A model generated the notes under the pieces. The model searched no databases, was not told where the DNA came from, and saw only the letters and a list, made by a program, of their open reading frames with translations. A stretch of DNA of 64,000 bases, taken from Pleomorphomonas sp. JP5 (lineage in GTDB: Bacteria; Pseudomonadota; Alphaproteobacteria; Rhizobiales; Pleomorphomonadaceae). The stretch covers positions 859,237 through 923,236 of the forward strand of contig NZ_JAMDLI010000007.1 of NCBI RefSeq assembly GCF_023721815.1, given 5' to 3'. Both the position numbers and the translations under genes were made by a program. Shown one piece after another: positions 8,722 through 18,159 of this stretch. Every line of letters starts with the position of its first letter. Within the stretch, counting starts at the first letter, position 1.

Positions 8722-9924
8722 TCAGGGGGGCGGTGTCTCTCCGCAAAGCGCAATCATTGCCAGCAGTTTCAAGGTGTTGCCGTAATAGTCCTCCTTGGCC
8801 GCGGGCCTTGCCAGCAACGCGGCCCACAGGGCATCGAGCCATGCCTGGTCTGCGGAAGCGTTGTTGCTTCCCGCCATGGCGCCGGCCGCGAACATGGCGA
8901 TGAAAGCCGCCGATCCCCTGTCCTGGTCCGGAGGAACCCGTCCGTCAAGGCGATAGGTCGTAGCGATCCGCATAGGATCGCCACCGCTCACCGTTTGGAT
9001 CCATCGATTGATCGTGACCAGATGGGAGGCCGCGCGCTCGTCGCCTGTCATTAGGAAGTCGAGGGCCAGCCGCCAGGGAAAGCGCAGAGCGTTCCAGGAG
9101 AAAGCGCCGTCGAAACGACCCTCGAGGAAGTTGGTCGGAACGGGATGTGGTTCGTCCGGCAGACCGGTCAGAAAATCGGGAACAAGGCCTGTCTTTCGGG
9201 CGTATTGCCGGGAAAGTCTCCCCCAGACGAGATAGCCCCGATCGCGAAGCTCACTCCACCGTTTGGCATCCCGATCCCCAACGGCTGCGAAAGCGGCGAA
9301 ACTCGCCGGCATGAAGTCCGAGGATCGTGAAGAGCCGGCATAGGTGCCGTCTTCATCGCTCCGTGCCCAGTCGCCGAGCATGATCATGCCGTCGGGGGTA
9401 ACTTCGCGAACAAGTACGGCCGTCCGGACGGAGGCGGCTAGCGCGCCATATTCCCCCCAGCGCTGATCGGCCTTCAGGAGCGCCAGCGCTATGTCGAGGT
9501 CGCCATCCGATGCAGAACGGTTACCGCCGTCCGGCGCATCGCGGCAATCGCGCGTCTGATTCCATGCCATGAGACCGGGATCGGAAACTGCGGGGTGCGC
9601 CAGAAAGAAATCTTGCATCAGGTCGAAGAGTCGATGCGCGTCCGGATCGCGGTCCTCCATCTGAACCAGCGCCAGCATGCCGTATCCGTGCGCTTCGGAT
9701 ACCGTCAGCGTGTTGGAGGCGCTTCCGCCCCAGGTCGTCTTGCCGTCACCGGAGGTCGCGACATAGGCGCCGCCGCAGCCCTCGCGCAGGTAGAGTCGCT
9801 TCCATTCGGTCCAGAACGAATCAAGGGCCACGTAGCGCTCGCTTTGAGGCATCGACGGATAAAGCGGCAATGCCTGGGCCGCCACGGGAAAGAGAAGCAT
9901 CAGAACGAGAATCGCTTTGCGCAT
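8722..9924 (-). CDS. Glycoside hydrolase family 8 (endoglucanase-type), secreted
   Basis: 400 residues with a Sec signal peptide (MRKAILVLMLLFPVAAQA). GH8 enzymes are inverting endo-glycosidases acting on cellulose, chitosan or xylan in an (alpha/alpha)6 barrel. Visible family motifs are TVSEAHGYGMLALVQ (with the catalytic acid Glu), SASDGDLDIALALL (conserved Asp), SSDFMPASFAAF and FSWNALRFPWRLALDF. Resembles BcsZ/CelC-type enzymes that trim bacterial cellulose, but no bcsA/B/C genes flank it, so its substrate is uncertain. Confidence 0.9.
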   Translation of the reverse strand: MRKAILVLMLLFPVAAQALPLYPSMPQSERYVALDSFWTEWKRLYLREGCGGAYVATSGDGKTTWGGSASNTLTVSEAHGYGMLALVQMEDRDPDAHRLFDLMQDFFLAHPAVSDPGLMAWNQTRDCRDAPDGGNRSASDGDLDIALALLKADQRWGEYGALAASVRTAVLVREVTPDGMIMLGDWARSDEDGTYAGSSRSSDFMPASFAAFAAVGDRDAKRWSELRDRGYLVWGRLSRQYARKTGLVPDFLTGLPDEPHPVPTNFLEGRFDGAFSWNALRFPWRLALDFLMTGDERAASHLVTINRWIQTVSGGDPMRIATTYRLDGRVPPDQDRGSAAFIAMFAAGAMAGSNNASADQAWLDALWAALLARPAAKEDYYGNTLKLLAMIALCGETPPP

Positions 9925-10074
9925 GGGAATCCATTCCGATGTACGCGAGAGTAAAGGCGACTATAGGCCTCTGATGCCGATGCAGAACAGCCAAGCTCGG
10001 CGACAGCTTGCTCGTATAGCGAGAATCCAGCATTTTCCGCGGCACACGCTCCGGCAAAGGAAACGTCTCAGGCG

Positions 10075-10773
10075 ATGGCTCGACAGAAACGGCACGGCTT
10101 TCTCATGGGTTGCATGGCGCCTTTGGTGGCCGGCTCTGCGCTGACCGCCGCAGCGCTGCTCTGGCTGTCGGCGGATGCCGAGCGGGAGGATCTGGCGAAA
10201 GTCCGGCCGACCATACTCGATTTCGGCCGTCTGCCATCGCCGCCTGTCCTGAGGCAGCCGCTTGCCGCCAAGGCGCCGCCGCCTGTCGAGGTTGCCCTGG
10301 GCTCGGCGTCCGATGCGCGAGCTCCCGACCTGCCGTCGGCGCCTTTGCCTCCGGAGAGTTTCGAAGCGCTGTTCTCCCGTATCACCGTGCTCGACACCGC
10401 TCGCTTCCGAGCCGTGCGCGAGCGGCAGGCGCTGGTCGTCCATCTGGCCGGCATCACCGGCCTTGCCTTTTCCGAGACCTGCGATGGGGCGGCCGGCCGC
10501 TGGAGCTGCGGCGCGCGGGCTCGTGCCGATCTCGCCCGGCTGATCGGGCCCCGATCGGTCGGCTGCGTCGGCATCGTTCCCCAGGGTGAAGATGGTGAGA
10601 GCGCTGCGGATTGCTGGGCCGGCAGCCGTAATCTCTCGCTGTTCATGGTGAGCCGGGGCTGGGCCGAGCCGGTCGACCCCACCGACCCTCTGCTGGCCCC
10701 CTATGCGGCCAAGGCGAAGCGTGAAAAGCTCGGCCGCTACGGCGACGGCAGCTTGTCGCCATCGGACGAGTGA
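10075..10773 (+). CDS. Membrane-anchored thermonuclease-like (SNase-fold) protein
   Basis: 232 residues: an N-terminal hydrophobic anchor (MAPLVAGSALTAAALLWLS), a proline/alanine-rich linker (about 55-90), then a staphylococcal-nuclease-like domain. The domain keeps the four-cysteine rhizobial pattern (ETCDG, WSCGARARADLARLIG, VGCVG, DCWAG) and the terminal LSLFMVSRGWAEP. The catalytic Arg/Glu set of true thermonucleases is not clearly conserved, so nuclease activity is doubtful. It converges on lysK and shares the terminator at 10778-10797. Confidence 0.6.
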   Translation: MARQKRHGFLMGCMAPLVAGSALTAAALLWLSADAEREDLAKVRPTILDFGRLPSPPVLRQPLAAKAPPPVEVALGSASDARAPDLPSAPLPPESFEALFSRITVLDTARFRAVRERQALVVHLAGITGLAFSETCDGAAGRWSCGARARADLARLIGPRSVGCVGIVPQGEDGESAADCWAGSRNLSLFMVSRGWAEPVDPTDPLLAPYAAKAKREKLGRYGDGSLSPSDE

Positions 10774-10777
10774 GAAA

Positions 10778-10797
10778 GGCCGGCGCGAACGCCGGCC
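10778..10797. terminator. Bidirectional hairpin between nuclease-like gene and lysK
   Basis: A perfect 8-bp stem GGCCGGCG/CGCCGGCC closes a CGAA tetraloop between two convergent stop codons. On the minus strand it is followed by TTTCTC, on the plus strand by a weaker T-containing stretch. Position and stability suit transcription ending in both directions. Confidence 0.7.
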
Positions 10798-10821
10798 CTC
10801 GATCCTGTTCTGTTTCGGTCC

Positions 10822-12486
10822 TCAGGTCCGCCCGAGGGTGCCCGCAAGAGCTGCGTCGATCATCGCCACGGTCTCCTTCAGGCCGTAGAGTTCGACGAAG
10901 GAGCCAAAGCGCGGGCCCTTCTCCTGGCCGAGCAGCACCTGATAGAGCGTCGCGAACCATTCCAGGCTGACGCCCGGTCCGCCGTCCGGGCTCTTTTTGG
11001 ACGGATCCTGGAAGCGCGGGAACGACCGCCCCACCGAAAGCACCACGTCCTGGATCGCTTCCCCGGCTGTCGTGACCGGCAGCGCGTCGAGCGCCTCGCG
11101 AAGCTTGGCAAGCGCTTGCCTCTCTTCGTCATCCGGTGCGCGGAAGGTGACAAACGGCTTCACCCGGTCCTGGTAGTAAGCCAGCGCATAGCCGCAGAGC
11201 TCGTCGAGCTTCGGATGCGTCTCCGGCGTCACCCCCGGCGAATGCCGGCCGATGTAGGCCCAGAGAGCGGCCTTGTCGTGGGCATGGCTGGCCGACACGA
11301 GGTTGAGCAGCATCGAGAAGCTGACCGGCACCGGCGTCACCGGCGGCTCCCCGGAATGGATGTGCCAGACCGGGTTGGTCAGCTTTTGGTCGGCGTCCAT
11401 CGCCGGGTATTTCTCGAGGAAAGCGAAATACTCGTCGACGGCGCGCGGGATCACGTCGAAGAACAGCCGCTTGGCCGTCTTCGGCTTCTGGAACATGTAG
11501 AGCGCCAGGCTGTCGGGCGAAGCGTAGGTCAGCCACTCGTCGATGGTGAGACCGTTGCCTTTCGACTTGGAGATCTTCTCGCCGTTCTCATCGAGGAACA
11601 GCTCGAAGTTGAAGCCTTCCGGCGGCATGCCGCCCAGCACCTTGCAGATCCGCGACGACGTCTTGACGTTGTCGATGTGGTCCTTGCCGCTCATTTCGTA
11701 GTCGACGCCGAGCGCCGCCCAGCGGAGCGCCCAGTCCGGCTTCCACTGGCACTTGGCGTGCCCCCCCGTCACCAGGGTCTCGAAGCGCTCGCCGGTCGCC
11801 GGATCGGTCCAGACGATGGTGCCCTTCTCGAGGTTGCGTTCCTCGACCGGCACTTGCATGACGACTTCTGTCTTCGGATGCACCGGCAGGAACGGCGAAT
11901 AGGTCTTGCGCCGTTCTTCGCGAAGAACGGGCAGCATGATCTCCATCACCGAGTCGTACTTCGCCAGCATGCGCAGCAGCATGTCGTCGAAGGTGCCCTT
12001 CTTGTACTCCTCGGTGGCCGACATGAACTCGTAGTCGAAGCCGAAGGCGTCGAGAAACTGCCGGAGCTTGGCATTGTTGTTGTGGCCGAAGCTCGGGTAG
12101 CCGTTGTCGAACGGGTTCGGCACGTTGGTCAGCGCCTTGCCGAGATTGGCCCTGAGCAGCTCGGGGTTCGGGACGTTGTCCGGCACCTTGCGCATGCCGT
12201 CCATGTCGTCCGAGAAGCAGAGCAGGCGCGTCGGCACGCTGTCGCCGGTCAGGACGCGGAAGGCATGACGAACCATGGTGGTGCGCGCCACCTCGCCGAA
12301 GGTGCCGATATGCGGCAGGCCCGATGGCCCATACCCGGTCTCGAAGATCACCGGCTTCGAGCTATCTTTCCGTTTCTCGATCCGCGCCACGATCTTCTTG
12401 GCTTCCTCGAAGGGCCAGGCCTTGGAACGGCCGGCCGCAGCGAGAAGCGCGGGATCGGAGAGCAGGGTTGAAGAAACGGTTGCCAT
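10822..12486 (-). CDS. lysK: Lysyl-tRNA synthetase, class I
   Basis: 554 residues. Charges tRNA-Lys with lysine in the cytoplasm, using the class I Rossmann catalytic domain rather than the common class II fold. HIGH-type motif HIGT at residues 59-62 within [12 protein letters not shown], and KMSKS-type KISKSKGN at 304-311. The alphaproteobacterial class I enzyme has this length. It stands alone, downstream end shared with the convergent nuclease-like gene. Confidence 0.96.
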   Translation of the reverse strand: MATVSSTLLSDPALLAAAGRSKAWPFEEAKKIVARIEKRKDSSKPVIFETGYGPSGLPHIGTFGEVARTTMVRHAFRVLTGDSVPTRLLCFSDDMDGMRKVPDNVPNPELLRANLGKALTNVPNPFDNGYPSFGHNNNAKLRQFLDAFGFDYEFMSATEEYKKGTFDDMLLRMLAKYDSVMEIMLPVLREERRKTYSPFLPVHPKTEVVMQVPVEERNLEKGTIVWTDPATGERFETLVTGGHAKCQWKPDWALRWAALGVDYEMSGKDHIDNVKTSSRICKVLGGMPPEGFNFELFLDENGEKISKSKGNGLTIDEWLTYASPDSLALYMFQKPKTAKRLFFDVIPRAVDEYFAFLEKYPAMDADQKLTNPVWHIHSGEPPVTPVPVSFSMLLNLVSASHAHDKAALWAYIGRHSPGVTPETHPKLDELCGYALAYYQDRVKPFVTFRAPDDEERQALAKLREALDALPVTTAGEAIQDVVLSVGRSFPRFQDPSKKSPDGGPGVSLEWFATLYQVLLGQEKGPRFGSFVELYGLKETVAMIDAALAGTLGRT

Positions 12487-12661
12487 CGGTTGCCTCTATT
12501 CGAGAAAACCCGGAGTTTCCGGGCGCGCGGGACAGTAGGGAGGAGGCCCTGAAACGTCAAGGACGAGGGCAAGTTTTAGGTCGATTCCGCCGAGAGGATG
12601 CTTGCGCTTTTTCAGGTGGCGTCCCAAATAGGGGCTCGTTTGACTCTTGGTCGAGGAATCC

Positions 12662-13075
12662 ATGCACAAGCCGTTGTCCGCCCAGGAGGCGCTGATCTGG
12701 GTGATGGTCACCACCGCCATCGCCGACCGCAACATGACCGAACGCGAGCTCAATCAGTTCGAGCGGTTGATCGGCTTCCTGCCGGTGTTCCAGGGGTTCG
12801 ACGGTTCGGTCGGCGAAATCGCCGACGCCTGCTCGGCCAACCTGAAGTCGGTGAACGGCATCGACCACATCCTCGACCGGGTGGCCATGTCGCTGCCCGA
12901 GCGCCTCTACGAGACGGCCTACGCGCTCGCCGTCGAGGTCGCCGCGTCCGATGTCGACGTCAAGCAGGAGGAGCTGGTTTTCCTCCAGATGCTGGAGGAC
13001 CGTTTCGCCCTCGACAAGCTGGCCGTTGCCGCCATCGAGCACTCGGCCCGCGTTCGCTATCGCAAGCTGGCGTAA
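12662..13075 (+). CDS. TerB-family tellurite resistance-like protein
   Basis: 137 residues, all helical, cytoplasmic. The TerB layout is visible: an N-terminal LSAQEALIWVMVTTAIADRN helix, MTERELNQFERLIG, then ALAVEVAASDVDVKQEE, with the acidic pairs that bind metal in TerB folds. Start at 12662 (MHKPLSAQ) is chosen over 12647 because GAGG lies six bases upstream. No other ter genes are near, so a stress or envelope role rather than tellurite resistance is likely. Confidence 0.85.
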   Translation: MHKPLSAQEALIWVMVTTAIADRNMTERELNQFERLIGFLPVFQGFDGSVGEIADACSANLKSVNGIDHILDRVAMSLPERLYETAYALAVEVAASDVDVKQEELVFLQMLEDRFALDKLAVAAIEHSARVRYRKLA

Positions 13076-13161
13076 ATCGCGAAGTCCTCGGTGGATTCCA
13101 TCTTGACGGCGGTTCGCTTTAGCGAGATGACCCGGCGCCATTTCCGCCGAGTGCCGCCATC

Positions 13162-14067
13162 TTGCATGTATCCTCTTCCGGGGACCTTCTCGCCGACCGC
13201 CGCTACGAGTATGCCCGAGCCTACCTCGAGGCCGACGATGCCGCGGCGGCAGCCGATCTGTTTCTGCAAACTCTCGAACGCTCGCCTGGTTGGTTGCCAG
13301 CCCTGATTGGCGCGGCAGATGCCCTGGCCGCCAATGGCCGCCGGGATGAGGCCGAACCGCTTCTTCGCGAGGCGGCAAAACGCGACCATGATGGGCTGTT
13401 CGGCGCGTCGCTGAGGCTTGCCGCCCTGGGCTTTGCAGAGGTTCCCGACGCTCCGCCTGCCGCCTACGTTCGCGGTCTCTTCGACGATTACGCCGATCGC
13501 TTCGAAACGGCTCTGGTGGAGGACCTGGGCTATCGGGCGCCCTGGCTGATCGCAGACCTGATCGACAAAGCTCGACCCGGCGGGCGTTTTTCGCGGGGAC
13601 TAGATCTCGGCTGCGGCACCGGGCTGATGGCCGAGGCGCTGATGGGGCGCGTCGATCATTTCACGGGCTGCGACCTGTCGCCGGAAATGATCGCCCGCGC
13701 AGACGCCGAACGCCGTTATCAAGCGCTGGCAGTCGCCGACGTGGTGGCTTACCTTCGTCGGTGCGAAGGCAGCTTCGACCTCGTGACCGCCGCCGATGTG
13801 CTTGTCTACGTCGGGGCGCTCGGCGATCTCTTCGGTGAAATCTCCGCTCACCTCGCCTCTGGCTGCCTGTTCGCCTTCTCGGTCGAGGAGTCGACTGGCG
13901 ATGACCTCGTCCTGCGCGACAGCCTGCGCTATGCGCACAGCGAAGCCTATATCCGGTCTGTCTCGGCGGAGGCCGGGCTCGCCGTCCTCGATCTCCGACG
14001 TGCGACCCTCCGTTACGACCGCGGTGCGCCGATCGAGGGGCTGGTGGTGCTGACAGCTGCCGTTTGA
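13162..14067 (+). CDS. TPR-fused class I SAM-dependent methyltransferase
   Basis: 301 residues. An N-terminal pair of TPR-like helices (about 15-80, YARAYLEADDAAAAADLFLQ) precedes a Rossmann methyltransferase with SAM-binding motif LDLGCGTGLMAEAL, DLSPEMIARA and DLVTAADVLVYVG. The family is common in Rhizobiales; substrate unknown, possibly a small molecule or quinone-like compound. The only in-frame start upstream of the TPR part is TTG at 13162 with no strong ribosome site, and an in-frame stop lies 42 bases further upstream, so the start is uncertain. Confidence 0.82.
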   Translation: MHVSSSGDLLADRRYEYARAYLEADDAAAAADLFLQTLERSPGWLPALIGAADALAANGRRDEAEPLLREAAKRDHDGLFGASLRLAALGFAEVPDAPPAAYVRGLFDDYADRFETALVEDLGYRAPWLIADLIDKARPGGRFSRGLDLGCGTGLMAEALMGRVDHFTGCDLSPEMIARADAERRYQALAVADVVAYLRRCEGSFDLVTAADVLVYVGALGDLFGEISAHLASGCLFAFSVEESTGDDLVLRDSLRYAHSEAYIRSVSAEAGLAVLDLRRATLRYDRGAPIEGLVVLTAAV

Positions 14068-14169
14068 CGTCGCTCCGAGCCGTCCGGAGGGGGGGCGTTC
14101 CGTTGGCGACGATGAGTTCCGGGCACGAATGTTCTTCACTTGTTCGCGTGAATCGGGCTTACTCCCGCT

Positions 14170-16668
14170 GTGAACGAGACGAATCTTCTGCCGCCCAAGT
14201 TCGAGGCCTGGTTTGCATCGCGTGGCTGGAGCCCGCGTGCCCATCAGCTTGCACTGCTCGAGCACGGCCTTGCCGGCCGCTCGGTGCTTCTGATCGCGCC
14301 GACCGGCGCCGGCAAGACGCTGGCCGGCTTTCTACCGTCGCTTGTCGATCTCGCCGCACGGCCGAAGTGGAAGCCAGGTACGCGGCGGCGAGGCGTTCAC
14401 ACGCTCTACATATCACCGCTCAAGGCGCTGGCCGTCGATATCGAGCGCAACCTTGAGACGCCCGTCGGGGGAATCGGGCTCGACATCGCCATCGAAACGC
14501 GCACAGGCGACACATCCGCTTCGCGTCGCCAGCGTCAAAAACTGATCCCGCCCGACATCCTGCTTACCACGCCCGAGCAACTGGCGTTGCTGCTCGCTGC
14601 GCGCGATGCCGAAACCTTCTTCGAGGACCTCAAGACGGTCGTTCTCGACGAGTTGCATGCGTTGGTCACCAGCAAGCGTGGCGACCTTCTGGCGCTCGGT
14701 CTCTCCCGGCTCAGGGCCATAGCGCCGGGCATACGCACCGTCGGCCTGTCGGCAACGGTTGCCGAACCGGACGAGCTGCGGGCCTGGCTGGTACCTCAGA
14801 CATCCGGTGAGCCGCTCTCTCTCTCAGAGGTCGTCACCGTCGCCGGCGGCGCCCAACCGGATATCCGCATTTTCGAGGCGGACGAGTCGATCCCCTGGGC
14901 TGGGCACTCGGCCCGCTATGCCTATGAGGGGCTGCTGGCGGAAATCGATCGTCGGCGCATGACGCTGATCTTCGTCAACACGCGCAGCCAGGCGGAGATG
15001 GTCTTTTCCGAGCTTTGGCGGCTCAATGACGCCAACCTGCCCATCGCCCTCCATCACGGTTCGCTCGACGTTGGCCAGCGGCGCAAGGTGGAGGCGGCGA
15101 TGGCCGACGGCCGGCTTCGGGCGGTCGTCGCCACCTCGACGCTCGATCTCGGCATCGACTGGGGCGATGTGGACCTCGTGATCCACATTGGAGCTCCGAA
15201 GGGAGCCAGCCGCCTCGCCCAGCGCGTCGGTCGCGCCAACCATCGCATGGACGAGCCGTCGACGGCGCTTCTCGTGCCGGCCAATCGCTTCGAGGTGCTG
15301 GAATGCCAGGCGGCGCTCGACGCCAACTATATCGGCGCTCAGGATACGCCGCCGATCCGCGATGGTGCGCTCGACGTACTCGCCCAGCATGTGCTTGGCC
15401 GGGCTGTGGCCGGCCCGTTTCGCGCCGATGATTTCTATGCCGAGGTCGCTTCCGCCTACTCCTATCGTCATCTTGATCGCGAGCGGTTCGATCGAGTGGT
15501 CGATCTCGTCGCCACCGGTGGCTACGCCCTGCGCGCCTACGAGCGCTACGCCAAGATCAAGCTGACCGCCGATGGCACATGGCGTCTCACTCACCCACGC
15601 TTCGCCCAGGCCTATCGCCTCAATGTCGGCACCATCATAGAGAGCCCGATGCTGAAGGTGAGGCTCGGCGGCAAGGCGCGCGGGCGTGGACCGGTGATGG
15701 GCGGCCGGCTGCTCGGAGAGGTGGAAGAATACTTCTGCGAGCAGATGAAAGTCGGTGATACCTTTTTGTTTGCCGGCGAAGTGCTTCGCTTCGAGGGAAT
15801 GCGCGAGACCGAGGTGATCGTCTCTCGGGCGCGGTCGAGCGACCCTCGCATTCCCGTCTATGCCGGGGGCAAGTTCCCGCTTTCCACCTTTCTCGCAGCC
15901 AGTGTCCGGAAAATGCTGTCCGACCCTTCGTCCTGGCACAAGCTGCCGACGCCGGTGCGAGACTGGCTTGAGCTGCAGCGGGATCATTCCCTCCTTCCCA
16001 GGCCAGACGAGCTCCTGGTCGAGACTTTTCCTCATCGCGGACGTTATTTCCTGGCGCTCTATCCGTTCGAAGGGCGGCTCGCCCACCAGACACTCGGAAT
16101 GCTGCTGACCCGCCGGCTCGAACGTTTCGGCCAGAAGCCGCTCGGCTTCATCGCCACCGATTATGTGATCGGCGTCTGGTGCGCGGCCGATGTCGGCGCT
16201 GCGTTCGTCCGTGGCGAGCCGACACTGTCGCGTCTTCTTGAGCCGGATATGCTGGGCGACGATCTGGAAGCCTGGATGGCCGAGAGCTATCTTCTGAAGC
16301 GCATGTTCAAGTCCTGCGCCATGATCGCCGGCCTCGTCGAGAAAAACGCCATCGGCGCCCAGAAGACCGGACGACAGGTGACGGTGTCCACCGACCTGAT
16401 CTACGACGTGCTTCGCGAGCATCAGCCCGACCATGTTCTGCTGGAGGCTGCCTGGGCCGACGCATCGTCAGGCCTTCTGGACCTCGGCCGCCTCTCCGAT
16501 ATGCTCTCCCGAATCAATGGCCGCATCGTCCATAAGCGGCTCGACCGCATTTCGCCTCTCGCCGTGCCGATCATGCTGGAGATCGGCGGCGAGCGGGTTG
16601 CCGGCGAGGCCGACGAGGACGTCTTGCGTCAGGCGGCCGACGAGATCATTCGGGAGGCCATGGCGTGA
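14170..16668 (+). CDS. Ligase-associated DEXH-box helicase (Lhr-core type)
   Basis: 832 residues starting at GTG. Superfamily 2 helicase: Q-like region, Walker A APTGAGKTLAG (residues 43-53), DELH box in VVLDELHALV, TVGLSATVAEPDEL (motif III), STLDLGIDWGD (motif V) and QRVGRANHR (motif VI), then the winged-helix and C-terminal domains of the Lhr core. In many bacteria it travels with an ATP-dependent ligase, an exonuclease and PdeM for DNA repair. Here it overlaps pdeM by four bases, but the ligase and exonuclease are not adjacent. Confidence 0.93.
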   Translation: MNETNLLPPKFEAWFASRGWSPRAHQLALLEHGLAGRSVLLIAPTGAGKTLAGFLPSLVDLAARPKWKPGTRRRGVHTLYISPLKALAVDIERNLETPVGGIGLDIAIETRTGDTSASRRQRQKLIPPDILLTTPEQLALLLAARDAETFFEDLKTVVLDELHALVTSKRGDLLALGLSRLRAIAPGIRTVGLSATVAEPDELRAWLVPQTSGEPLSLSEVVTVAGGAQPDIRIFEADESIPWAGHSARYAYEGLLAEIDRRRMTLIFVNTRSQAEMVFSELWRLNDANLPIALHHGSLDVGQRRKVEAAMADGRLRAVVATSTLDLGIDWGDVDLVIHIGAPKGASRLAQRVGRANHRMDEPSTALLVPANRFEVLECQAALDANYIGAQDTPPIRDGALDVLAQHVLGRAVAGPFRADDFYAEVASAYSYRHLDRERFDRVVDLVATGGYALRAYERYAKIKLTADGTWRLTHPRFAQAYRLNVGTIIESPMLKVRLGGKARGRGPVMGGRLLGEVEEYFCEQMKVGDTFLFAGEVLRFEGMRETEVIVSRARSSDPRIPVYAGGKFPLSTFLAASVRKMLSDPSSWHKLPTPVRDWLELQRDHSLLPRPDELLVETFPHRGRYFLALYPFEGRLAHQTLGMLLTRRLERFGQKPLGFIATDYVIGVWCAADVGAAFVRGEPTLSRLLEPDMLGDDLEAWMAESYLLKRMFKSCAMIAGLVEKNAIGAQKTGRQVTVSTDLIYDVLREHQPDHVLLEAAWADASSGLLDLGRLSDMLSRINGRIVHKRLDRISPLAVPIMLEIGGERVAGEADEDVLRQAADEIIREAMA

Positions 16669-17387
16669 CGGCGCTGAGGGAGAAACAGGGAGACGACGAC
16701 GTGCTGACTGCCGGCGGACTGGTGAACCTCAACGGCGCCGCTGTGCGCTTCGATGCTTCGGGCGTGCTCCACTGGCCGGAAGAGCGGTTGCTGGTCGTCG
16801 CCGATCTGCACTTCGAAAAGGGCTCGTCGCATGGCGTGCGTGGCCGCTTCGTGCCGCCCTATGATACGCGAGCGACACTGCGCGCGTTGGCGGAAGTCAT
16901 CGGTCGACTTCGTCCGGAGAGGGTCATCGCGCTTGGCGACAGCTTCCACGACGGCGATGCCGAGGCGCGTCTCGCCCCCGCCGATCTTGAGGCGCTTTCG
17001 GCGTTGGTCGGATCGGTCGACTGGACATGGGTGGCAGGCAACCACGATCCGTCGCCTCCCGCCGGGCTCGGCGGACGGCCGGTCGCCGAGATCGTCATCG
17101 GACCCCTCGTCTTCCGGCATGAACCGCGTCCCGGTCGGGCGTTGGGCGAGGTGGCCGGTCACTTGCACCCGGCGGCCAAGGTAGGCCGAACCCGTTCGGT
17201 TCGCCGCAGGGCCTTCGTCTGCGATGGCAGCCGCTGCCTGTTGCCCGCCTTCGGCGCCTACACGGGCGGACTCAACGTCATGGATGCGGCATTCAAGGGG
17301 TTGTTCGAACGGTCGCGTCTCATTGCCTGGATGCTGTCGGATGGCCGCGTCTATCCGGTGCGCTCGGCCGAGTTTCTTCCCGACTGA
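16665..17387 (+). CDS. pdeM: Ligase-associated DNA damage response endonuclease PdeM
   Basis: 240 residues, GTG start overlapping the helicase stop. Calcineurin-like metallophosphoesterase with VVADLHFEKG (D-x-H), ALGDSFHDGD (GD), VAGNHDPS (GNHD) and AGHLHPA (GHxH), the full set of metal-binding motifs. Enzymes of this family cut DNA and act with the Lhr-type helicase in repair. Strict coupling to the helicase supports the assignment. Confidence 0.93.
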   Translation: MTALREKQGDDDVLTAGGLVNLNGAAVRFDASGVLHWPEERLLVVADLHFEKGSSHGVRGRFVPPYDTRATLRALAEVIGRLRPERVIALGDSFHDGDAEARLAPADLEALSALVGSVDWTWVAGNHDPSPPAGLGGRPVAEIVIGPLVFRHEPRPGRALGEVAGHLHPAAKVGRTRSVRRRAFVCDGSRCLLPAFGAYTGGLNVMDAAFKGLFERSRLIAWMLSDGRVYPVRSAEFLPD

Positions 17388-17393
17388 CGGCGC

Positions 17394-18158
17394 TCAGTCT
17401 TTTCTGAAGGCCACGCCCGCCAGCCATCCGGTAAGGCAGGCGACGATCACGGTGGCTAGACCGTAGAGAGCAGGCTCCCGGTGGGCAAGGTTCGTGATCG
17501 TCTGTTCGAAGCCGCCCTTCAGGATCGAGAAATCCTGCGTCGTCTTGGCAAGCAGCACTCCACCCGAGAACAGGTAGACGGTAGCCGTATACCAGCCGAT
17601 CGGCACGTTGGCCGGCAGCTCGATCGGCGCGCGGAACAGCTGTGACGACAGGAACTCGACGCTGCCTTCGTTGAGCTTGAACAGGCCTTGCTTCTGCATC
17701 AGCCGCAGGAAGGCGGCATCGTATTCGGTCCGGATAGGCGGCAGCGCGTCCGGCAGGCCGCGCGTCGGCAGCATGTCGAAGCCCAGACCCTGGCCGGCAC
17801 GCACGCGGTTGCCGGCCACGTCGACCATTGGCGCGGTGGTGGCGATGGCCAGAAAGGACGGCACGCGTGGCAACTCGCTGGATGCGCGATTGATCCAGAT
17901 GCCGGCCACCCTCTCCTTGCGGCGGGCGACCATGGAGCGAAGCGGGCCGGTCAGCGTCACGACGATTTCGTAGGGCTCGGCACGGGCAACGGTCTGCCGG
18001 TCGCGTTCCACGGTGCCGAAGATGACGACACCCGAGCCGGTGAAGTTGGACTCGATGGAAACGCGTTCGGTGGAGAGCGCCGTCACCAGCGTCTCGGCGT
18101 GCAGGCGCAACGGGATGACGGAGAATACAATGGCGACGAGAAGGGCGCGGACGGTCAT
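17394..18158 (-). CDS. TIGR02186 family conserved membrane-anchored protein
   Basis: 254 residues with an N-terminal signal (MTVRALLVAIVFSVIPLRLHA), a periplasmic domain and a C-terminal membrane helix (LYGLATVIVACLTGWLAGVAF) ending in a short cytoplasmic tail. The sequence matches the alphaproteobacterial TIGR02186 family (GTVERDRQTVARAEPYEIVV; IGWYTATVYLFSGGVLL). Function unknown; it nearly always follows a TSUP transporter, here one base apart, suggesting a periplasmic partner subunit. Start set at 18158 because the longer frame overlaps the transporter gene. Confidence 0.85.
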   Translation of the reverse strand: MTVRALLVAIVFSVIPLRLHAETLVTALSTERVSIESNFTGSGVVIFGTVERDRQTVARAEPYEIVVTLTGPLRSMVARRKERVAGIWINRASSELPRVPSFLAIATTAPMVDVAGNRVRAGQGLGFDMLPTRGLPDALPPIRTEYDAAFLRLMQKQGLFKLNEGSVEFLSSQLFRAPIELPANVPIGWYTATVYLFSGGVLLAKTTQDFSILKGGFEQTITNLAHREPALYGLATVIVACLTGWLAGVAFRKD

Positions 18159-18159
18159 C

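Noticed and set aside
11116-12471. 451-codon plus-strand frame over lysK
   Set aside because: Antisense shadow; composition of His/Arg/Val repeats without domain.
14824-16434. 536-codon minus-strand frame over the helicase
   Set aside because: Antisense to the helicase, whose motifs are intact on the plus strand.
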